NCBI RefSeq assembly: GCF_016632365.1
Contig: NZ_JAEPBH010000013.1
Location: forward strand, 26,728 to 90,727
Reading direction: 5' to 3'
Length of the DNA stretch: 64,000 bases
Source of the DNA: Tenebrionibacter intestinalis
GTDB taxonomy: Bacteria > Pseudomonadota > Gammaproteobacteria > Enterobacterales > Enterobacteriaceae
Shown here: piece after piece, positions 50,372-60,840 of the stretch
Layout: each line of letters opens with the position of its first letter
Position numbering within the stretch: position 1 is the stretch's first letter
Translations under genes and position numbers: made by a program
The notes under the pieces: generated by a model
Told to the model about the DNA's origin: nothing
Database searches by the model: none
The model's input: only the letters and a program-made list of their open reading frames with translations

Positions 50372-51232
50372 ATGTCCAGCGAAAAAATTGTAACTTTATT
50401 CGACACGCTTGAACACGCCAAAGCGGCCGAACGTAATCTGCTCAAAGCCGGGTTTAATGAAGATGATATGAGTATTATCGAAAGCCAGCATATCAAAGAT
50501 TATGAGGCAAACAACAAAGATGTCAGTATCTGGAAAAGGCTATTCGGAAATGATGTAGATGATGAATACGCGGCTATCTATAGCGATGCCGTACGCACTA
50601 ATGGCGCAGTCCTGTCGATGAAAGTTAAAGACGAAGACGAGCAGGCAACCGCACTCGCCATTCTGAATCGCCACCAGGTAGTGGATGTATCACAGCGCCA
50701 GCTTCAGCAGACGCCGCCGGCAGGCGATACCGCACTTGCGCCGACTGAAAAACGCGATACGCTGACAAGCGGTGATAAAAAAGTCGATACCACGTCCGGC
50801 GTAGCGAAAACGGATCGCCCCTGGCTTACGGGTAATGAAACAAAAGATGAAATTCTACGTCTGGCCAAAGAAGAGCTGGAAATTGGTAAAAGACTGGTAA
50901 AAGAAGGAACGACCCGCATCAGGCGCTATGTTACTGAAGAAAATGTCTCCCGAACAATTAATCTGCGCGAACAGCATGCAGAAATATTGCGCCAGGCGGT
51001 TAACAAACCGGTTACGGACAAAGATGTCGACTGGAGCGATAAGGAGATTGTGATTGATGAAATGGCCGAAAAACCGGTTGTCAGTAAGTCAGTCCATATC
51101 ACTGAAGAGGTTGCAGTGAAAAAAGCGAATACCGATCGCGAGGAAAAAGTTACGGATACGGTTCGCCAGCAGCATGTCGATATCGAGCGCAACGATACAA
51201 AAGAGAAAAAAAACGATCTGCCTAAACCCTAG
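50372..51232 (+). CDS. YflT-type general stress domain fused to DUF2382 (stress cassette gene 3)
   Basis: The N-terminal 105 residues (KIVTLFDTLEHAKAAERNLL ... EYAAIYSDAVRTNGAVLSMK ... LNRHQVVDV) match the YflT/general stress protein 17M domain. A disordered Thr/Asp/Lys linker (about 110-155) follows. The last 130 residues are DUF2382 (LAKEELEIGKRLVKEGTTRI, RRYVTEENVSRTINLREQHA, EKPVVSKSVHITEEVAVKKA). It is 286 residues, very hydrophilic, and ends in a Lys/Asp tail. The ribosome site is GAGGTAGT. It is the last gene before a clear terminator. A role in osmotic or desiccation stress is inferred from the family, not shown here. Confidence 0.8.
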   Translation: MSSEKIVTLFDTLEHAKAAERNLLKAGFNEDDMSIIESQHIKDYEANNKDVSIWKRLFGNDVDDEYAAIYSDAVRTNGAVLSMKVKDEDEQATALAILNRHQVVDVSQRQLQQTPPAGDTALAPTEKRDTLTSGDKKVDTTSGVAKTDRPWLTGNETKDEILRLAKEELEIGKRLVKEGTTRIRRYVTEENVSRTINLREQHAEILRQAVNKPVTDKDVDWSDKEIVIDEMAEKPVVSKSVHITEEVAVKKANTDREEKVTDTVRQQHVDIERNDTKEKKNDLPKP

Positions 51233-51268
51233 CGGTTTGCTGTTGTGCCCGATTGCCGCAAAAGAACA

Positions 51269-51289
51269 GGCACTGAGAGTATCAGTGCC
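51269..51289. terminator. Terminator between the stress cassette and ilvC
   Basis: GGCACTGA/TCAGTGCC with a five-base loop is followed on the plus strand by CGTTTTGTTTT and on the minus strand by TGTTCTTTTG. It can serve both convergent units. Confidence 0.8.
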
Positions 51290-51344
51290 CGTTTTGTTTT
51301 ACTGCTTATCGCGCAAGCGGATGAATATCGCCGCCAGCAGCGGT

Positions 51345-52820
51345 TCAGCCTGCTACAGCAATACGCTTCATATCCGTCATATAGCCGCGTAATTTTTTAC
51401 CGACCTGTTCAATAGCGTGGCTGCGGATAGCTTCGTTCACATCGCGCAGTTGCGCGTTATCCACGGCGCCTTCAGCCATCGCCTTACCCAAATCGCCCGG
51501 CTGCAGTTGCGCCATAAACGCTTTGAGCAAAGGCACGCAGGCATAAGAGAAAAGGTAGTTACCATATTCTGCGGTATCAGAGATAACCACGTTCATTTCA
51601 TACAGGCGTTTACGTGCGATAGTATTAGCAATCAGCGGCAGCTCGTGCAGTGATTCATAGTAAGCTGATTCTTCGATAATGCCGGAATCGACCATCGTTT
51701 CGAATGCCAGCTCCACACCCGCTTTTACCATTGCAATCATCAGCACGCCCTTGTCGAAGTACTCCTGCTCACTGATTTTGACATCACTTTGCGGCGCGGT
51801 TTCAAACGCAGTTTTACCGGTTTCCTCACGCCAGGTCAGCAGTTTCTTATCATCATTGGCCCAGTCGGCCATCATGCCCGCAGAGAATTCACCGGAAATG
51901 ATATCATCCATATGCTTCTGGAACAGCGGCGCCATGATTTCTTTAAGCTGCTCGGATAGCGCATAAGCGCGCAATTTTGCCGGATTAGATAGCCTGTCCA
52001 TCATCAGCGTAATGCCGCCCTGCTTCAGCGCTTCGGTTATCGTTTCCCAGCCAAACTGAATCAGTTTTTCAGCGTATGCCGGATCGTCGCCATCCGCCAC
52101 CAGCTTGTCAAAGCACAGCAGAGAACCTGCCTGTAGCATGCCGCACAGGATAGTCTGCTCTCCCATCAGGTCGGATTTCACTTCTGCGACAAATGAGGAC
52201 TCCAGAACGCCTGCGCGATGGCCGCCGGTGGCCGCAGCCCAGGCTTTTGCAATAGCCATCCCTTCGCCTTTCGGATCGTTTTCCGGATGTACGGCGATAA
52301 GCGTCGGGACACCGAAACCACGCTTGTATTCTTCACGCACTTCCGTACCCGGGCATTTTGGCGCCACCATCACAACGGTAATGTCTTTACGAATTTGCTC
52401 GCCGACTTCAACAATATTGAAACCGTGAGAATAACCAAGCGCGGCGCCATCCTTCATCATCGGCTGTACGGCGCGTACCACGTCAGAGTGCTGTTTATCT
52501 GGCGTCAGGTTAACGACCAGGTCAGCCTGAGGAATCAGCTCTTCATAAGTGCCGACTTTAAAACCGTTTTCCGTTGCTTTGCGCCAGGAAGCGCGCTTTT
52601 CAGAAATCGCTTGCGCACGCAGCGCATAAGACACGTCCAGACCAGAGTCACGCATGTTTAACCCCTGGTTCAACCCCTGAGCGCCACAACCGACAATAAC
52701 GACTTTTTTACCTTTCAGGTAGCTTGCGCCGTCGGCAAATTCGTCACGCGCCATAAAGCGACATTTACCCAATTGCGCCAGTTGCTGACGCAGATTCAAT
52801 GTATTGAAATAGTTAGCCAT
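51345..52820 (-). CDS. ilvC: Ketol-acid reductoisomerase (class II)
   Basis: IlvC isomerises and reduces acetolactate or acetohydroxybutyrate in valine/isoleucine synthesis, using NADPH and Mg2+. The ATG at 52820 with GGAG upstream gives 491 residues as in E. coli; upstream codons in frame are not part of the gene. Rossmann motif [14 protein letters not shown] (about 38-51) and duplicated knotted C-terminal domains identify the long class II form. It is divergent from ilvY, its activator. Confidence 0.99.
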   Translation of the reverse strand: MANYFNTLNLRQQLAQLGKCRFMARDEFADGASYLKGKKVVIVGCGAQGLNQGLNMRDSGLDVSYALRAQAISEKRASWRKATENGFKVGTYEELIPQADLVVNLTPDKQHSDVVRAVQPMMKDGAALGYSHGFNIVEVGEQIRKDITVVMVAPKCPGTEVREEYKRGFGVPTLIAVHPENDPKGEGMAIAKAWAAATGGHRAGVLESSFVAEVKSDLMGEQTILCGMLQAGSLLCFDKLVADGDDPAYAEKLIQFGWETITEALKQGGITLMMDRLSNPAKLRAYALSEQLKEIMAPLFQKHMDDIISGEFSAGMMADWANDDKKLLTWREETGKTAFETAPQSDVKISEQEYFDKGVLMIAMVKAGVELAFETMVDSGIIEESAYYESLHELPLIANTIARKRLYEMNVVISDTAEYGNYLFSYACVPLLKAFMAQLQPGDLGKAMAEGAVDNAQLRDVNEAIRSHAIEQVGKKLRGYMTDMKRIAVAG

Positions 52821-52902
52821 GTAATACTCCGTCGTGCGTGATGCGTTCGTTAATATGCAGCGCCCGGCTGCCTGATTACATCCACTATATGACAGGAAAC
52901 CT

Positions 52903-52951
52903 GTTGCGCAAATTGATATATTAACAATATCGTGTTGCAGATCACGCAACG
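52903..52951. promoter_or_regulatory. IlvY operators in the ilvC-ilvY intergenic region
   Basis: Two TTGC-centred elements, GTTGCGCAAATTG and TTGCAGATCACGCAA, flank an AT-rich run. This matches the known two-operator arrangement through which IlvY represses itself and, with acetolactate, activates ilvC. Confidence 0.7.
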
Positions 52952-52971
52952 TAAAAACGGAGCACAATACC

Positions 52972-53865
52972 GTGGATATACGCGACCTGAAGATGTTTCT
53001 GCACCTGGCCGAGAGTCGCCACTTCGGGCGCAGCGCACGCGCCATGCATGTCAGCCCCTCAACCCTGTCGCGACAGATTCAACGCCTGGAAGAAGATTTA
53101 GGGCAGCCGTTGTTTATTCGTGATAATCGCACGGTAGTGCTAACCGAGGCCGGAGAGGAGTTACGCCTGTTCGCTCAGCAGACATTGCTACAGTACCAGC
53201 AACTACGCCACGCCATTGACCAGCGTGGCCCGTCACTTTCCGGCGAGCTTCATCTCTTTTGCTCCGTTACCGCAGCCTATAGCCATTTGCCGCCGATTCT
53301 TGATCGATTTCGCGTCGAGCACCCGTCTGTCGAAATTAAGCTTACTACCGGCGACGCCGCCGACGCCGTCGAAAAAACGCTCTCCGGCGAAGCGGATATT
53401 GCTATTGCAGGCAAGCCGGAAACCCTACCTGCCGCGGTCGCATTCTCGATGTTGGATAATCTGTCGGTTGTTATGATAGCGCCTGCGCTTCCCTGCCCTG
53501 TGCGTAGCCAGGTAAACCAACTCTTACCAGACTGGCAAAACATTCCGTTTATCCTTCCGGATCAGGGGCCGGTACGACGGCGTATAGAACGGTGGTTTCG
53601 ACATCAGCGCATTACAAATCCGTTTATTTACGCCACCGTCGGCGGCCATGAAGCAATGGTATCAATGGTCGCGCTCGGCTGCGGCGTTGCGCTCATTCCT
53701 GAAGTCGTACTGGAAAACAGCCCGGAGCCGGTAAGAAACCGCGTGACAATTCTTGATCGCAGTGATGAAAAAGCGCCGTTCGAGCTTGGCGTCTGCGCAC
53801 AAAAAAAGCGGCTGCATGAGCCGCTTATTGAGGCATTCTGGAAACTACTGCCCGGCCAGCGCTAA
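52972..53865 (+). CDS. ilvY: LysR-type activator IlvY
   Basis: IlvY is the positive regulator of ilvC. It has 297 residues from a GTG with GGAG nine bases upstream. The helix-turn-helix is [20 protein letters not shown] (about 18-37). The inducer domain contains [20 protein letters not shown]. It converges on ilvA with a four-base overlap of coding ends. Confidence 0.97.
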   Translation: MDIRDLKMFLHLAESRHFGRSARAMHVSPSTLSRQIQRLEEDLGQPLFIRDNRTVVLTEAGEELRLFAQQTLLQYQQLRHAIDQRGPSLSGELHLFCSVTAAYSHLPPILDRFRVEHPSVEIKLTTGDAADAVEKTLSGEADIAIAGKPETLPAAVAFSMLDNLSVVMIAPALPCPVRSQVNQLLPDWQNIPFILPDQGPVRRRIERWFRHQRITNPFIYATVGGHEAMVSMVALGCGVALIPEVVLENSPEPVRNRVTILDRSDEKAPFELGVCAQKKRLHEPLIEAFWKLLPGQR

Positions 53866-55406
53866 CCGGCCAGGAAGAAGCGAAATGCCGGGTTGCTGGT
53901 TTCTTCATGACAGTCATAACCCAGCTCGTGCAAACGCGTTTCAAAGCCGGGTTCATGCTCATCAAGCTCAAACGCCGCCAGCACGCGCCCGTAGTCGGTG
54001 CCGTGGCTACGGTAATGAAACAGCGTGATATTCCAGTACGCCCCCAGCGTTTGCAGAAATTTCAGCAACGCGCCGGGAGATTCAGGAAATTCAAAGCTAA
54101 ACAGCCGCTCGCGCAGCGGCTGCGATGGACGTCCGCCGACCATATAGCGCACGTGTAGTTTGGCCATCTCGTCATCTGACAGATCCACTACGCTGTAGCC
54201 GCCCTCACTGAGCAAATGAATAATCTCCTGGCGCTCTTGCGGGCCGCGGCTTAGCCGCACGCCCACGAAAATACAGGCCGATTTCGCATCTGCAAAGCGA
54301 TAGTTGAATTCGGTGACCGAACGCCCGCCAAGCAACTGACAAAACGTCAGGAAGCTGCCTTTTACTTCAGGAATGGTAACAGCCAGCAACGCCTCACGCT
54401 GTTCGCCCAGTTCACAGCGCTCAGAAACATAGCGCAGCCCGTGGAAATTAACGTTCGCCCCGGACAATACGTGCGCCAGACGCTCGCCGCGAATGTTGTG
54501 CTGCTGTACGTATTTCTTCATACCCGCCAGCGCCAGCGCGCCGGAAGGTTCCGCTACCGCACGGACATCTTCAAAGATGTCTTTCATGGCCGCACAGATG
54601 GCGTCGCTGTCAACGGTGACGACATCATCAATCCAGGCGCGACACAGACGGAAACACTCGTCGCCAATGCGCTTTACCGCGACACCTTCGGCAAACAGCC
54701 CAACGCGCGGCAGATCGACCGGCTCGCCCGCCTCCAGCGCCGCCCGCAGGCAAGCTGAATCCTCAGATTCTACGGCTATGACTTTGATCTGCGGCATAAG
54801 CTGCTTAATCAATACCGCAACGCCCGCCGCCAGCCCGCCGCCGCCGACCGGGACAAAAATACGGTCAATATGCGCATCCTGCTGAAGCAGCTCAAGCGCC
54901 AGCGTGCCCTGGCCGGCAATCACTGCCGGGTGGTCGAACGGCGGCACGTAGGTATACCCTTGTTGTCCGGAAAGCTCGACGGCACGCGCCTTTGCCTCAT
55001 CAAAATTGGCGCCGTAGAGCAAAACTTCGCCGCCAAAGCCGCGAACGGCATCAACTTTGATATCTGCGGTACTGACCGGCATCACAATCAGGGCGTTTAC
55101 GCCCAGGCGACTTGCAGAAAGCGCCACGCCTTGCGCATGATTACCTGCCGACGCCGTAACGACCCCACGCGCCTTTTGCTCCGCCGACAGCCCGGCTAAC
55201 ATGGCATACGCGCCGCGTAGCTTAAAGCTATGCACAGGCTGGCGGTCTTCACGCTTTACCAGCACAACATTATCCAGCCGCGTGGAAAGTTTATCCATGC
55301 GTTCCAGCGGCGTCACCTGTGCGACTTCATAAACAGGCGAACGCAGCACCGCCCGGAGGTATTCCGCTCCATCCGGCGCGGATGAAAGAGGCTGTGGCAC
55401 GCTCAT
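53862..55406 (-). CDS. ilvA: Threonine deaminase (biosynthetic)
   Basis: IlvA converts threonine to 2-ketobutyrate, the committed isoleucine step, with isoleucine feedback. The second ATG (55406) has GGAGG at six-base spacing and gives 514 residues as in E. coli. The PLP lysine is in HSFKLRGAYAML (about 62) and the phosphate loop is GGGGLAAG. Two ACT-like C-terminal regulatory modules follow (ALLAVTIPEVKGSFLTF, LFSFEFPESPGALLKFLQTL). It begins just past the ilvD stop. Confidence 0.98.
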   Translation of the reverse strand: MSVPQPLSSAPDGAEYLRAVLRSPVYEVAQVTPLERMDKLSTRLDNVVLVKREDRQPVHSFKLRGAYAMLAGLSAEQKARGVVTASAGNHAQGVALSASRLGVNALIVMPVSTADIKVDAVRGFGGEVLLYGANFDEAKARAVELSGQQGYTYVPPFDHPAVIAGQGTLALELLQQDAHIDRIFVPVGGGGLAAGVAVLIKQLMPQIKVIAVESEDSACLRAALEAGEPVDLPRVGLFAEGVAVKRIGDECFRLCRAWIDDVVTVDSDAICAAMKDIFEDVRAVAEPSGALALAGMKKYVQQHNIRGERLAHVLSGANVNFHGLRYVSERCELGEQREALLAVTIPEVKGSFLTFCQLLGGRSVTEFNYRFADAKSACIFVGVRLSRGPQERQEIIHLLSEGGYSVVDLSDDEMAKLHVRYMVGGRPSQPLRERLFSFEFPESPGALLKFLQTLGAYWNITLFHYRSHGTDYGRVLAAFELDEHEPGFETRLHELGYDCHEETSNPAFRFFLAG

Positions 55407-55408
55407 TG

Positions 55409-57259
55409 TCATCCTCCCAGTTTCGATTTATCGCGCACCGCGCCCTTATCAGCGCTGGTTGCAAGGCTTGCATAAGCGCGCAGCGCAAAAGAAACGTCGC
55501 GCTGACGGTTGCGCGGCGTCCAGGCCTGCGCGCCGCGCGCATCCTGCGCTTCACGGCGTGCCGCCAGTTCGCGGTCACTCACGTCAAGCTGAATGCCGCG
55601 GTTCGGAATATCAATAGAAATCATATCGCCGTCTTCAATCAGGCCAATGCTCCCGCCATTAGCCGCCTCCGGGGATACATGTCCAATCGATAAACCAGAA
55701 GTGCCGCCGGAAAAACGCCCGTCGGTAATAAGCGCGCAGGTTTTACCCAGCCCCATAGATTTAAGGAACGTGGTCGGATAGAGCATCTCCTGCATTCCCG
55801 GCCCGCCTTTTGGCCCTTCATAACGAATCACCACCACGTCGCCTGCCACCACTTTTCCGCCAAGAATAGCGTCTACCGCCTCATCCTGGCTTTCATAGAC
55901 TTTTGCCGGGCCACGAAATTTAAGGATGCTGTCGTCAACGCCTGCGGTCTTCACAATGCAGCCGTTTTCAGCAACGTTGCCATACAGAACGGCAAGCCCG
56001 CCGTCCTGGCTATAGGCGTGCGCCTGCGAGCGTATGCAGCCGTCTGCGCGATCGGTATCCAGCGTATCCCAGCGACACGCCTGTGAAAACGCCTCTGTGG
56101 TGCGAATACCGGCTGGCCCGGCCGAATACATGCGCTTCACGCCAGCGTCGTCGGTAAGCATAATGTCATACTGTGAAAGCGTTTGCGCCAGCGTCAGGCC
56201 AAGCACATTTTTCACATCGCGATTGAGCAACCCTGCGCGATCAAGTTCGCCAAGAATACCCATCACGCCGCCGGCGCGGTGAACATCCTCCATATGATAC
56301 TTCTGCGTACTGGGCGCGACTTTACATAGCTGCGGCACTTTACGGGACAGGCGGTCAATATCGTTCATCGTGAAATCGATTTCCGCCTCCTGCGCCGCAG
56401 CCAGCAGGTGCAGCACAGTATTAGTCGAACCGCCCATCGCAATATCCAGCGTCATAGCGTTTTCAAATGCTGCTTTGCTGGCAATGCTGCGCGGTAGCGC
56501 GCTGGCGTCATCCTGCTCATACCAACGCTTAGTGAGTTCAACAATACGTTTGCCCGCGTTCATAAACAGCACTTTACGATCCGCATGGGTCGCCAGCAGC
56601 GAGCCGTTGCCCGGCTGCGAAAGGCCCAGCGCTTCAGTCAGGCAATTCATGGAATTCGCAGTAAACATCCCGGAGCAGGACCCGCAGGTTGGGCAGGCGG
56701 AGCGTTCTACCTGGTCGCTTTGCTCATCGCTGACGTGCGGATTAGCCCCCTGAATCATGGCATCCACCAGATCCAGTTTAATTAACTGGTCAGACAGTTT
56801 AGTTTTGCCGGCTTCCATCGGGCCGCCGGATACAAAAATCACCGGAATATTGAGACGCAGCGAGGCCATCAGCATCCCTGGGGTAATTTTGTCGCAGTTG
56901 GAAATACACACCATAGCGTCGGCACAGTGGGCATTCACCATATATTCGACCGAATCAGCAATCAGCTCACGCGACGGCAGAGAATAAAGCATGCCCCCGT
57001 GGCCCATCGCAATACCATCGTCCACGGCAATGGTATTGAACTCTTTCGCGACCCCGCCCGCGGCCTCAATCTGCTCAGCAACCAGTTTGCCCAGCTCACG
57101 CAGGTGTACATGGCCCGGTACAAACTGGGTAAAAGAGTTGACGACTGCAATGATTGGTTTACCGAAATCGGCGTCGGTCATTCCGGTTGCGCGCCACAGC
57201 GCGCGGGCACCCGCCATATTACGACCGTGCGTGGTCGTGGCGGAACGGTACTTAGGCAT
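55409..57259 (-). CDS. ilvD: Dihydroxyacid dehydratase
   Basis: IlvD dehydrates dihydroxy acids in branched-chain synthesis with an iron-sulfur cluster. It has 616 residues as in E. coli. Cluster cysteines are in [12 protein letters not shown] (about 122) and [17 protein letters not shown] (about 195). [20 protein letters not shown] is the C-terminal signature. A 136-base gap separates it from ilvE. Confidence 0.98.
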   Translation of the reverse strand: MPKYRSATTTHGRNMAGARALWRATGMTDADFGKPIIAVVNSFTQFVPGHVHLRELGKLVAEQIEAAGGVAKEFNTIAVDDGIAMGHGGMLYSLPSRELIADSVEYMVNAHCADAMVCISNCDKITPGMLMASLRLNIPVIFVSGGPMEAGKTKLSDQLIKLDLVDAMIQGANPHVSDEQSDQVERSACPTCGSCSGMFTANSMNCLTEALGLSQPGNGSLLATHADRKVLFMNAGKRIVELTKRWYEQDDASALPRSIASKAAFENAMTLDIAMGGSTNTVLHLLAAAQEAEIDFTMNDIDRLSRKVPQLCKVAPSTQKYHMEDVHRAGGVMGILGELDRAGLLNRDVKNVLGLTLAQTLSQYDIMLTDDAGVKRMYSAGPAGIRTTEAFSQACRWDTLDTDRADGCIRSQAHAYSQDGGLAVLYGNVAENGCIVKTAGVDDSILKFRGPAKVYESQDEAVDAILGGKVVAGDVVVIRYEGPKGGPGMQEMLYPTTFLKSMGLGKTCALITDGRFSGGTSGLSIGHVSPEAANGGSIGLIEDGDMISIDIPNRGIQLDVSDRELAARREAQDARGAQAWTPRNRQRDVSFALRAYASLATSADKGAVRDKSKLGG

Positions 57260-57395
57260 GCTCTGTTTACTCCCGTCTGTCTGTTTTACCGGTATACTCA
57301 GGGCCGCAGGCGCGCTTAGTCGGCGTTATTAACCGCACAGGCTATAAAGTATTTGCCTTTTTCCTGCGCCCCGTATGTTGCCGGAGAGGTATTTA

Positions 57396-58325
57396 TTATT
57401 TATTTACTGGATCCAGCCAGCCCCATTTATCCTGGGTTTCGCCGGTAAACAGGCCAAAAAACGCCTGCTGAATACGTTTGGTTACCGGGCCGCAGCGGCC
57501 TGCGCCAACCTGAATTCCATCAACGCTGCGCACCGGCGTAATTTCTGCCGCCGTACCAGACATGAACACTTCATCGGCCAGATAAAGCGACTCACGCGAA
57601 AGCACCTGTTCGCGCACGTCAATCCCCAGGTCTTTCGCAAGCGTAATAATGGCGTCCCGTGTAATACCAGGCAGCGCTGAAGACGTAAAAGGCGGTGTAA
57701 ACAGCACGCCATCTTTTACCTCAAACAGGTTTTCGCCTGCGCCTTCTGACAGGTAGCCGTTTACATCCAGCGCAATACCTTCCTGATAGCCGTGGCGACG
57801 CGCTTCGCTGCCTACCAGCAGCGAAGAAAGATAATTTCCCCCTGCTTTGGCAGCCGTCGGAATAGTATTTGGCGCGGCGCGATTCCAGGAAGAGACCATT
57901 GCATCAATCCCCTCATCCAACGCTTCCGCGCCCAAATAAGCGCCCCACGGGAAAGCGGCGATAATAACGTCGGTCTGATAGCCCGCTGGCGGGTTAACGC
58001 CCATGCCGACATCGCCTACGAAAACCAGCGGGCGAATATACGCGCTGGTCAGGTTATTCTTGCGCAGCACCGCACGGCACGCTTCCATTAACTCTTCAAC
58101 GCTCCGGGAAACCGGGAAGCGATAAATTTTGGCTGAATCATGCAGGCGCTGCATGTGTTCACGATGGCGGAACACCACCGGGCCTTGATGAGAGTCATAG
58201 CAACGAATCCCTTCAAACACAGACGTGCCATAATGCAGCGCGTGCGACATAACGTGAACTTTGGCTTCTTCCCACGCAATCATGTCACCATTAAACCAAA
58301 TGTAATCGGCTTTTTTAGTCGTCAT
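57396..58325 (-). CDS. ilvE: Branched-chain amino acid aminotransferase
   Basis: IlvE performs the last transamination for Ile, Val and Leu. It is a class IV PLP enzyme with 309 residues as in E. coli. It begins MTTKKADYIWFNGDMIAWEE, with the PLP lysine in PTAAKAGGNYLSSLL (about 160). It lies 22 bases after ilvM, with GGAAGATAAAG before the ATG. Confidence 0.98.
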   Translation of the reverse strand: MTTKKADYIWFNGDMIAWEEAKVHVMSHALHYGTSVFEGIRCYDSHQGPVVFRHREHMQRLHDSAKIYRFPVSRSVEELMEACRAVLRKNNLTSAYIRPLVFVGDVGMGVNPPAGYQTDVIIAAFPWGAYLGAEALDEGIDAMVSSWNRAAPNTIPTAAKAGGNYLSSLLVGSEARRHGYQEGIALDVNGYLSEGAGENLFEVKDGVLFTPPFTSSALPGITRDAIITLAKDLGIDVREQVLSRESLYLADEVFMSGTAAEITPVRSVDGIQVGAGRCGPVTKRIQQAFFGLFTGETQDKWGWLDPVNK

Positions 58326-58347
58326 TCTTTATCTTCCTGTTGCGCTC

Positions 58348-58605
58348 TCAGGCGCGGATTTGTTGCGATGTAAGTTGCTGGACTTCGACATGAGCGACAT
58401 CCACCAGTTTGCTTAACTGACTAAACAGTAATTCGACCGGGCGGGGGCTGGCAACGGTCATTTCGATATTAATATCATCAGTGCCGGGCGTGGCTTCCAT
58501 ATTCACAGAACAAATCTGAAAACCGCGGTGGCGAACCACGCGTAAAACGCGTTCCAGCGTTTCCGGGCGCATACGCGCCTGCACGGCAAGTTGATGTTGC
58601 ATCAT
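58348..58605 (-). CDS. ilvM: Acetolactate synthase II small subunit
   Basis: IlvM is the 85-residue ACT-domain regulatory subunit of AHAS II, conferring little valine sensitivity. [20 protein letters not shown] and the later [20 protein letters not shown] are typical. Its ATG overlaps the ilvG stop by four bases. Confidence 0.96.
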   Translation of the reverse strand: MMQHQLAVQARMRPETLERVLRVVRHRGFQICSVNMEATPGTDDINIEMTVASPRPVELLFSQLSKLVDVAHVEVQQLTSQQIRA

Positions 58606-60248
58606 GATACTTTCTCCAGCATTTGAGAATTGCTGGCGCCAGGCGGCACCAGAGGCCAGACGTTTTCAAGCTCATCAATGGAGACATGCAGCAGGTATGG
58701 CCCTTTGCTGTTGAGCAAGGTCTCTAATGCCGCTTCCACCTGGTCCTTACGGGTTATACGCTGGCCGGGAATGCCAAAGGCGCTGACCAGAGTAAGAAAA
58801 TCGGGGTTATCGGAAAGATTGGTTTCACTGTAGCGTTCATTAAAAAACAACTGCTGCCACTGACGAACCATCCCTAAACGCTGGTTATCGAGCAGCACAA
58901 TTTTCAACGGCAATTGTTTTCGTTTAACGGTGCCCAGTTCCTGAATATTCATCATAAACGAACCGTCGCCGGTAATGCAGATAACCATATCATCAGGGCG
59001 CGCCACCTGGGCTCCTACGGCTGCGGGCAGGCCAAACCCCATCGTACCGAGACCGCTGGAGGTGATGAAGTTTTCTGGTCGGCTAAAAGCCATGTGTTGC
59101 GCAGCCCACATCTGATGCTGGCCGACATCCGTCGTTACTATGCTATTAGCAGGTTTACGCTCAGATAGCTGTTTAAGCAGCAGTGGCGCAAATATGGCGT
59201 CGCCGGGATGATCGTAACGCCAGCCGCCCTCTTCGCGCATATGCGCAATCTGCTTGCGCCAGGCGCCAATTTCCAGCGGTTGCTGCAAGGCGGGCAAAAT
59301 GGCCTTCAGATCCCCGCACAAGCTGACATTAGCCTTGCGCAACTTGCTCATCTCCGCCGGATCGACGTCCATATGAATAACATTTGCGCCAGGCGCAAAC
59401 GTATCGAGTTTGCCCGTAACGCGATCGTCAAAGCGCGCGCCAATAGCAATAAGCAGATCGCACTGCTGAACTGCCAGATTCGCCGCTTTGTTACCGTGCA
59501 TGCCAAGCATGCCGAGATAGCCCGCGTCCTCTGAATCCGCAGCGCCCAGCCCTTTCAACGTACAGGTGGCGGGTATTTGCGTAACGCGTATAAACTCGCG
59601 CAATGCCGTAACCGCCTGCGCCATCCCTACTCCACCGCCAATATACAGCACCGGACGATGCGCATGGGCCAGCATATCGCGCGCCTGCTGAATGTGCGCC
59701 AGAGGCAGCGGTTCATCTTCCGTAACGGCGCTCAGGAAAGGTTCGGGGTCGCCTTCCATCAACTGTATATCTTTGGGGATATCGACCAATACCGGCCCGG
59801 GGCGACCTGATTGCGCAATTTCAAATGCTTCAGCCATGATGCGCGGCAGCTCGTTAAGCGATTCGACCAAAAAGCTATGCTTGGTGCAGGCCAGAGAAAG
59901 GCCCAGAACGTCTACCTCCTGAAAAGCATCTGTACCGATAAACGGCGCCGCAACCTGACCTGTGATAGCCACGATGGGGATGGAATCCAAAAAGGCGTCA
60001 GCAAGCCCGGTAATAAGGTTGGTGGCGCCTGGCCCGGATGTTGCGATACATACGCCCGTTTTGCCGGTCGCGCGAGCAAACCCAATGGCTGCCATCGCTG
60101 CGCCCTGCTCATGACGGCACAGTAGATGTTCCACACCGCCGTCATACAACGCATCGTAGACCGGCATTATCGCTCCGCCAGGATAACCAAAAACTTTTTC
60201 AATACCCTGCGCTCGCAACGCATGTACTACCCACTGTGCTCCTGTCAT
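58602..60248 (-). CDS. ilvG: Acetolactate synthase II large subunit (intact)
   Basis: IlvG is the ThDP/FAD catalytic subunit of the valine-resistant acetohydroxyacid synthase. The frame is open for 548 residues, unlike the frameshifted ilvG of E. coli K-12. The catalytic glutamate lies in [20 protein letters not shown] (about 47), and the ThDP motif [20 protein letters not shown] is near 428. It lies two bases after ilvX and is controlled by the ilvL attenuator. Confidence 0.98.
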   Translation of the reverse strand: MTGAQWVVHALRAQGIEKVFGYPGGAIMPVYDALYDGGVEHLLCRHEQGAAMAAIGFARATGKTGVCIATSGPGATNLITGLADAFLDSIPIVAITGQVAAPFIGTDAFQEVDVLGLSLACTKHSFLVESLNELPRIMAEAFEIAQSGRPGPVLVDIPKDIQLMEGDPEPFLSAVTEDEPLPLAHIQQARDMLAHAHRPVLYIGGGVGMAQAVTALREFIRVTQIPATCTLKGLGAADSEDAGYLGMLGMHGNKAANLAVQQCDLLIAIGARFDDRVTGKLDTFAPGANVIHMDVDPAEMSKLRKANVSLCGDLKAILPALQQPLEIGAWRKQIAHMREEGGWRYDHPGDAIFAPLLLKQLSERKPANSIVTTDVGQHQMWAAQHMAFSRPENFITSSGLGTMGFGLPAAVGAQVARPDDMVICITGDGSFMMNIQELGTVKRKQLPLKIVLLDNQRLGMVRQWQQLFFNERYSETNLSDNPDFLTLVSAFGIPGQRITRKDQVEAALETLLNSKGPYLLHVSIDELENVWPLVPPGASNSQMLEKVS

Positions 60249-60250
60249 AG

Positions 60251-60301
60251 TTATTCTCCTGCCTCAGCCGGGCAAAAACAGCATTTTGTTCTGCAATACA
60301 T
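60251..60301 (-). CDS. ilvX: IlvX micropeptide (16 aa)
   Basis: Directly between the attenuator and ilvG, AAGGAG at seven-base spacing precedes ATG and the frame [17 protein letters not shown]. coli IlvX is also 16 residues in this position (MNNSTKFCFSRFRTGN), sharing TK-CF. The four cysteines in eight residues are notable. The stop is two bases before the ilvG start, suggesting translational coupling. Confidence 0.65.
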   Translation of the reverse strand: MYCRTKCCFCPAEAGE

Positions 60302-60335
60302 ATTCTGCTCCTTGATTCAATGTACGCGGCCTAAC

Positions 60336-60371
60336 AAAAAACCCCCGGACCTTTCGGTGCGGGGGTTTTTT
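60336..60371 (-). terminator. ilv attenuator terminator
   Basis: On the minus strand AAAAACCCCCGCACCG is followed by the complementary GGTCCGGGGGTTTTTT, a GC-rich stem ending in Ts. It lies about 20 bases after ilvL, so translation of ilvL decides whether this or an alternative hairpin forms. Confidence 0.92.
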
Positions 60372-60389
60372 CCGATTCAGACTTGATTT

Positions 60390-60488
60390 TTAAGCCTTTC
60401 CTCTCCTTAGCGCAGCCCCACACGGTGGATTAATAATCACCACCACGCTAATCACAACCAGGCTAATCACTAGTAGAAGGGCTTTCAT
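60390..60488 (-). CDS. ilvL: ilvGMEDA leader peptide IlvL
   Basis: This 32-residue peptide is rich in the regulatory amino acids: five Leu, six Val and four Ile, mainly in LLLVISLVVISVVVII. It ends PPCGAALRRGKA, close to E. coli IlvL. Stalling at Ile, Val or Leu codons during starvation prevents the terminator and turns on the operon. Confidence 0.95.
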   Translation of the reverse strand: MKALLLVISLVVISVVVIINPPCGAALRRGKA

Positions 60489-60530
60489 TTGAAATTCGTG
60501 CTTTCGTCTCGTTCGAAGTAATGACTACAG

Positions 60531-60559
60531 AGTTATCACAGTGAGTAAAGCAAAGACAA
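60531..60559 (-). promoter_or_regulatory. ilvGp2-type promoter
   Basis: TTGTCT (60554-60559) and ATAACT (60531-60536) are 17 bases apart. An A/T run (TTAATTAAAAAAAAC) lies just upstream, resembling the UP/IHF-bent region of the E. coli ilv promoter. Confidence 0.6.
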
Positions 60560-60840
60560 GTTTTTTTTAATTAAACTTCCCTGGCTGGATAGTAAAAGGG
60601 ATTTAATTGCTTTAATTTTCAATTGGATAATATAAAACCAGGAACTTTCACACTTAAACCAGGAACGAGCCTAAGCGAGATAATTTTCAAATTTAACGAT
60701 TCTCTGCGAACAACGTCGAAAAAGTCATGAAAAAGGAACAATACTCACAAAAAATCGGGAATGCCGCTTCCTGAAATTATTTTCTGCTCTTTCTGACGAG
60801 GCGAATGAATGTCATTGTGGTCAAGTCGCAGGGAGGTGAA
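60560..60840. other. AT-rich divergent spacer ilvL-comM
   Basis: This holds the upstream part of the ilv promoter and the comM promoter. It is strongly A/T-rich with several T-runs, consistent with the IHF and DNA-bending control known for E. coli ilvGp. I see no gene. Confidence 0.5.

Noticed and set aside
52821..53045. 75-residue N-terminal extension of ilvC
   Set aside because: It reads through the IlvY operators and into ilvY antisense; the ATG at 52820 has GGAG and gives the exact family length.
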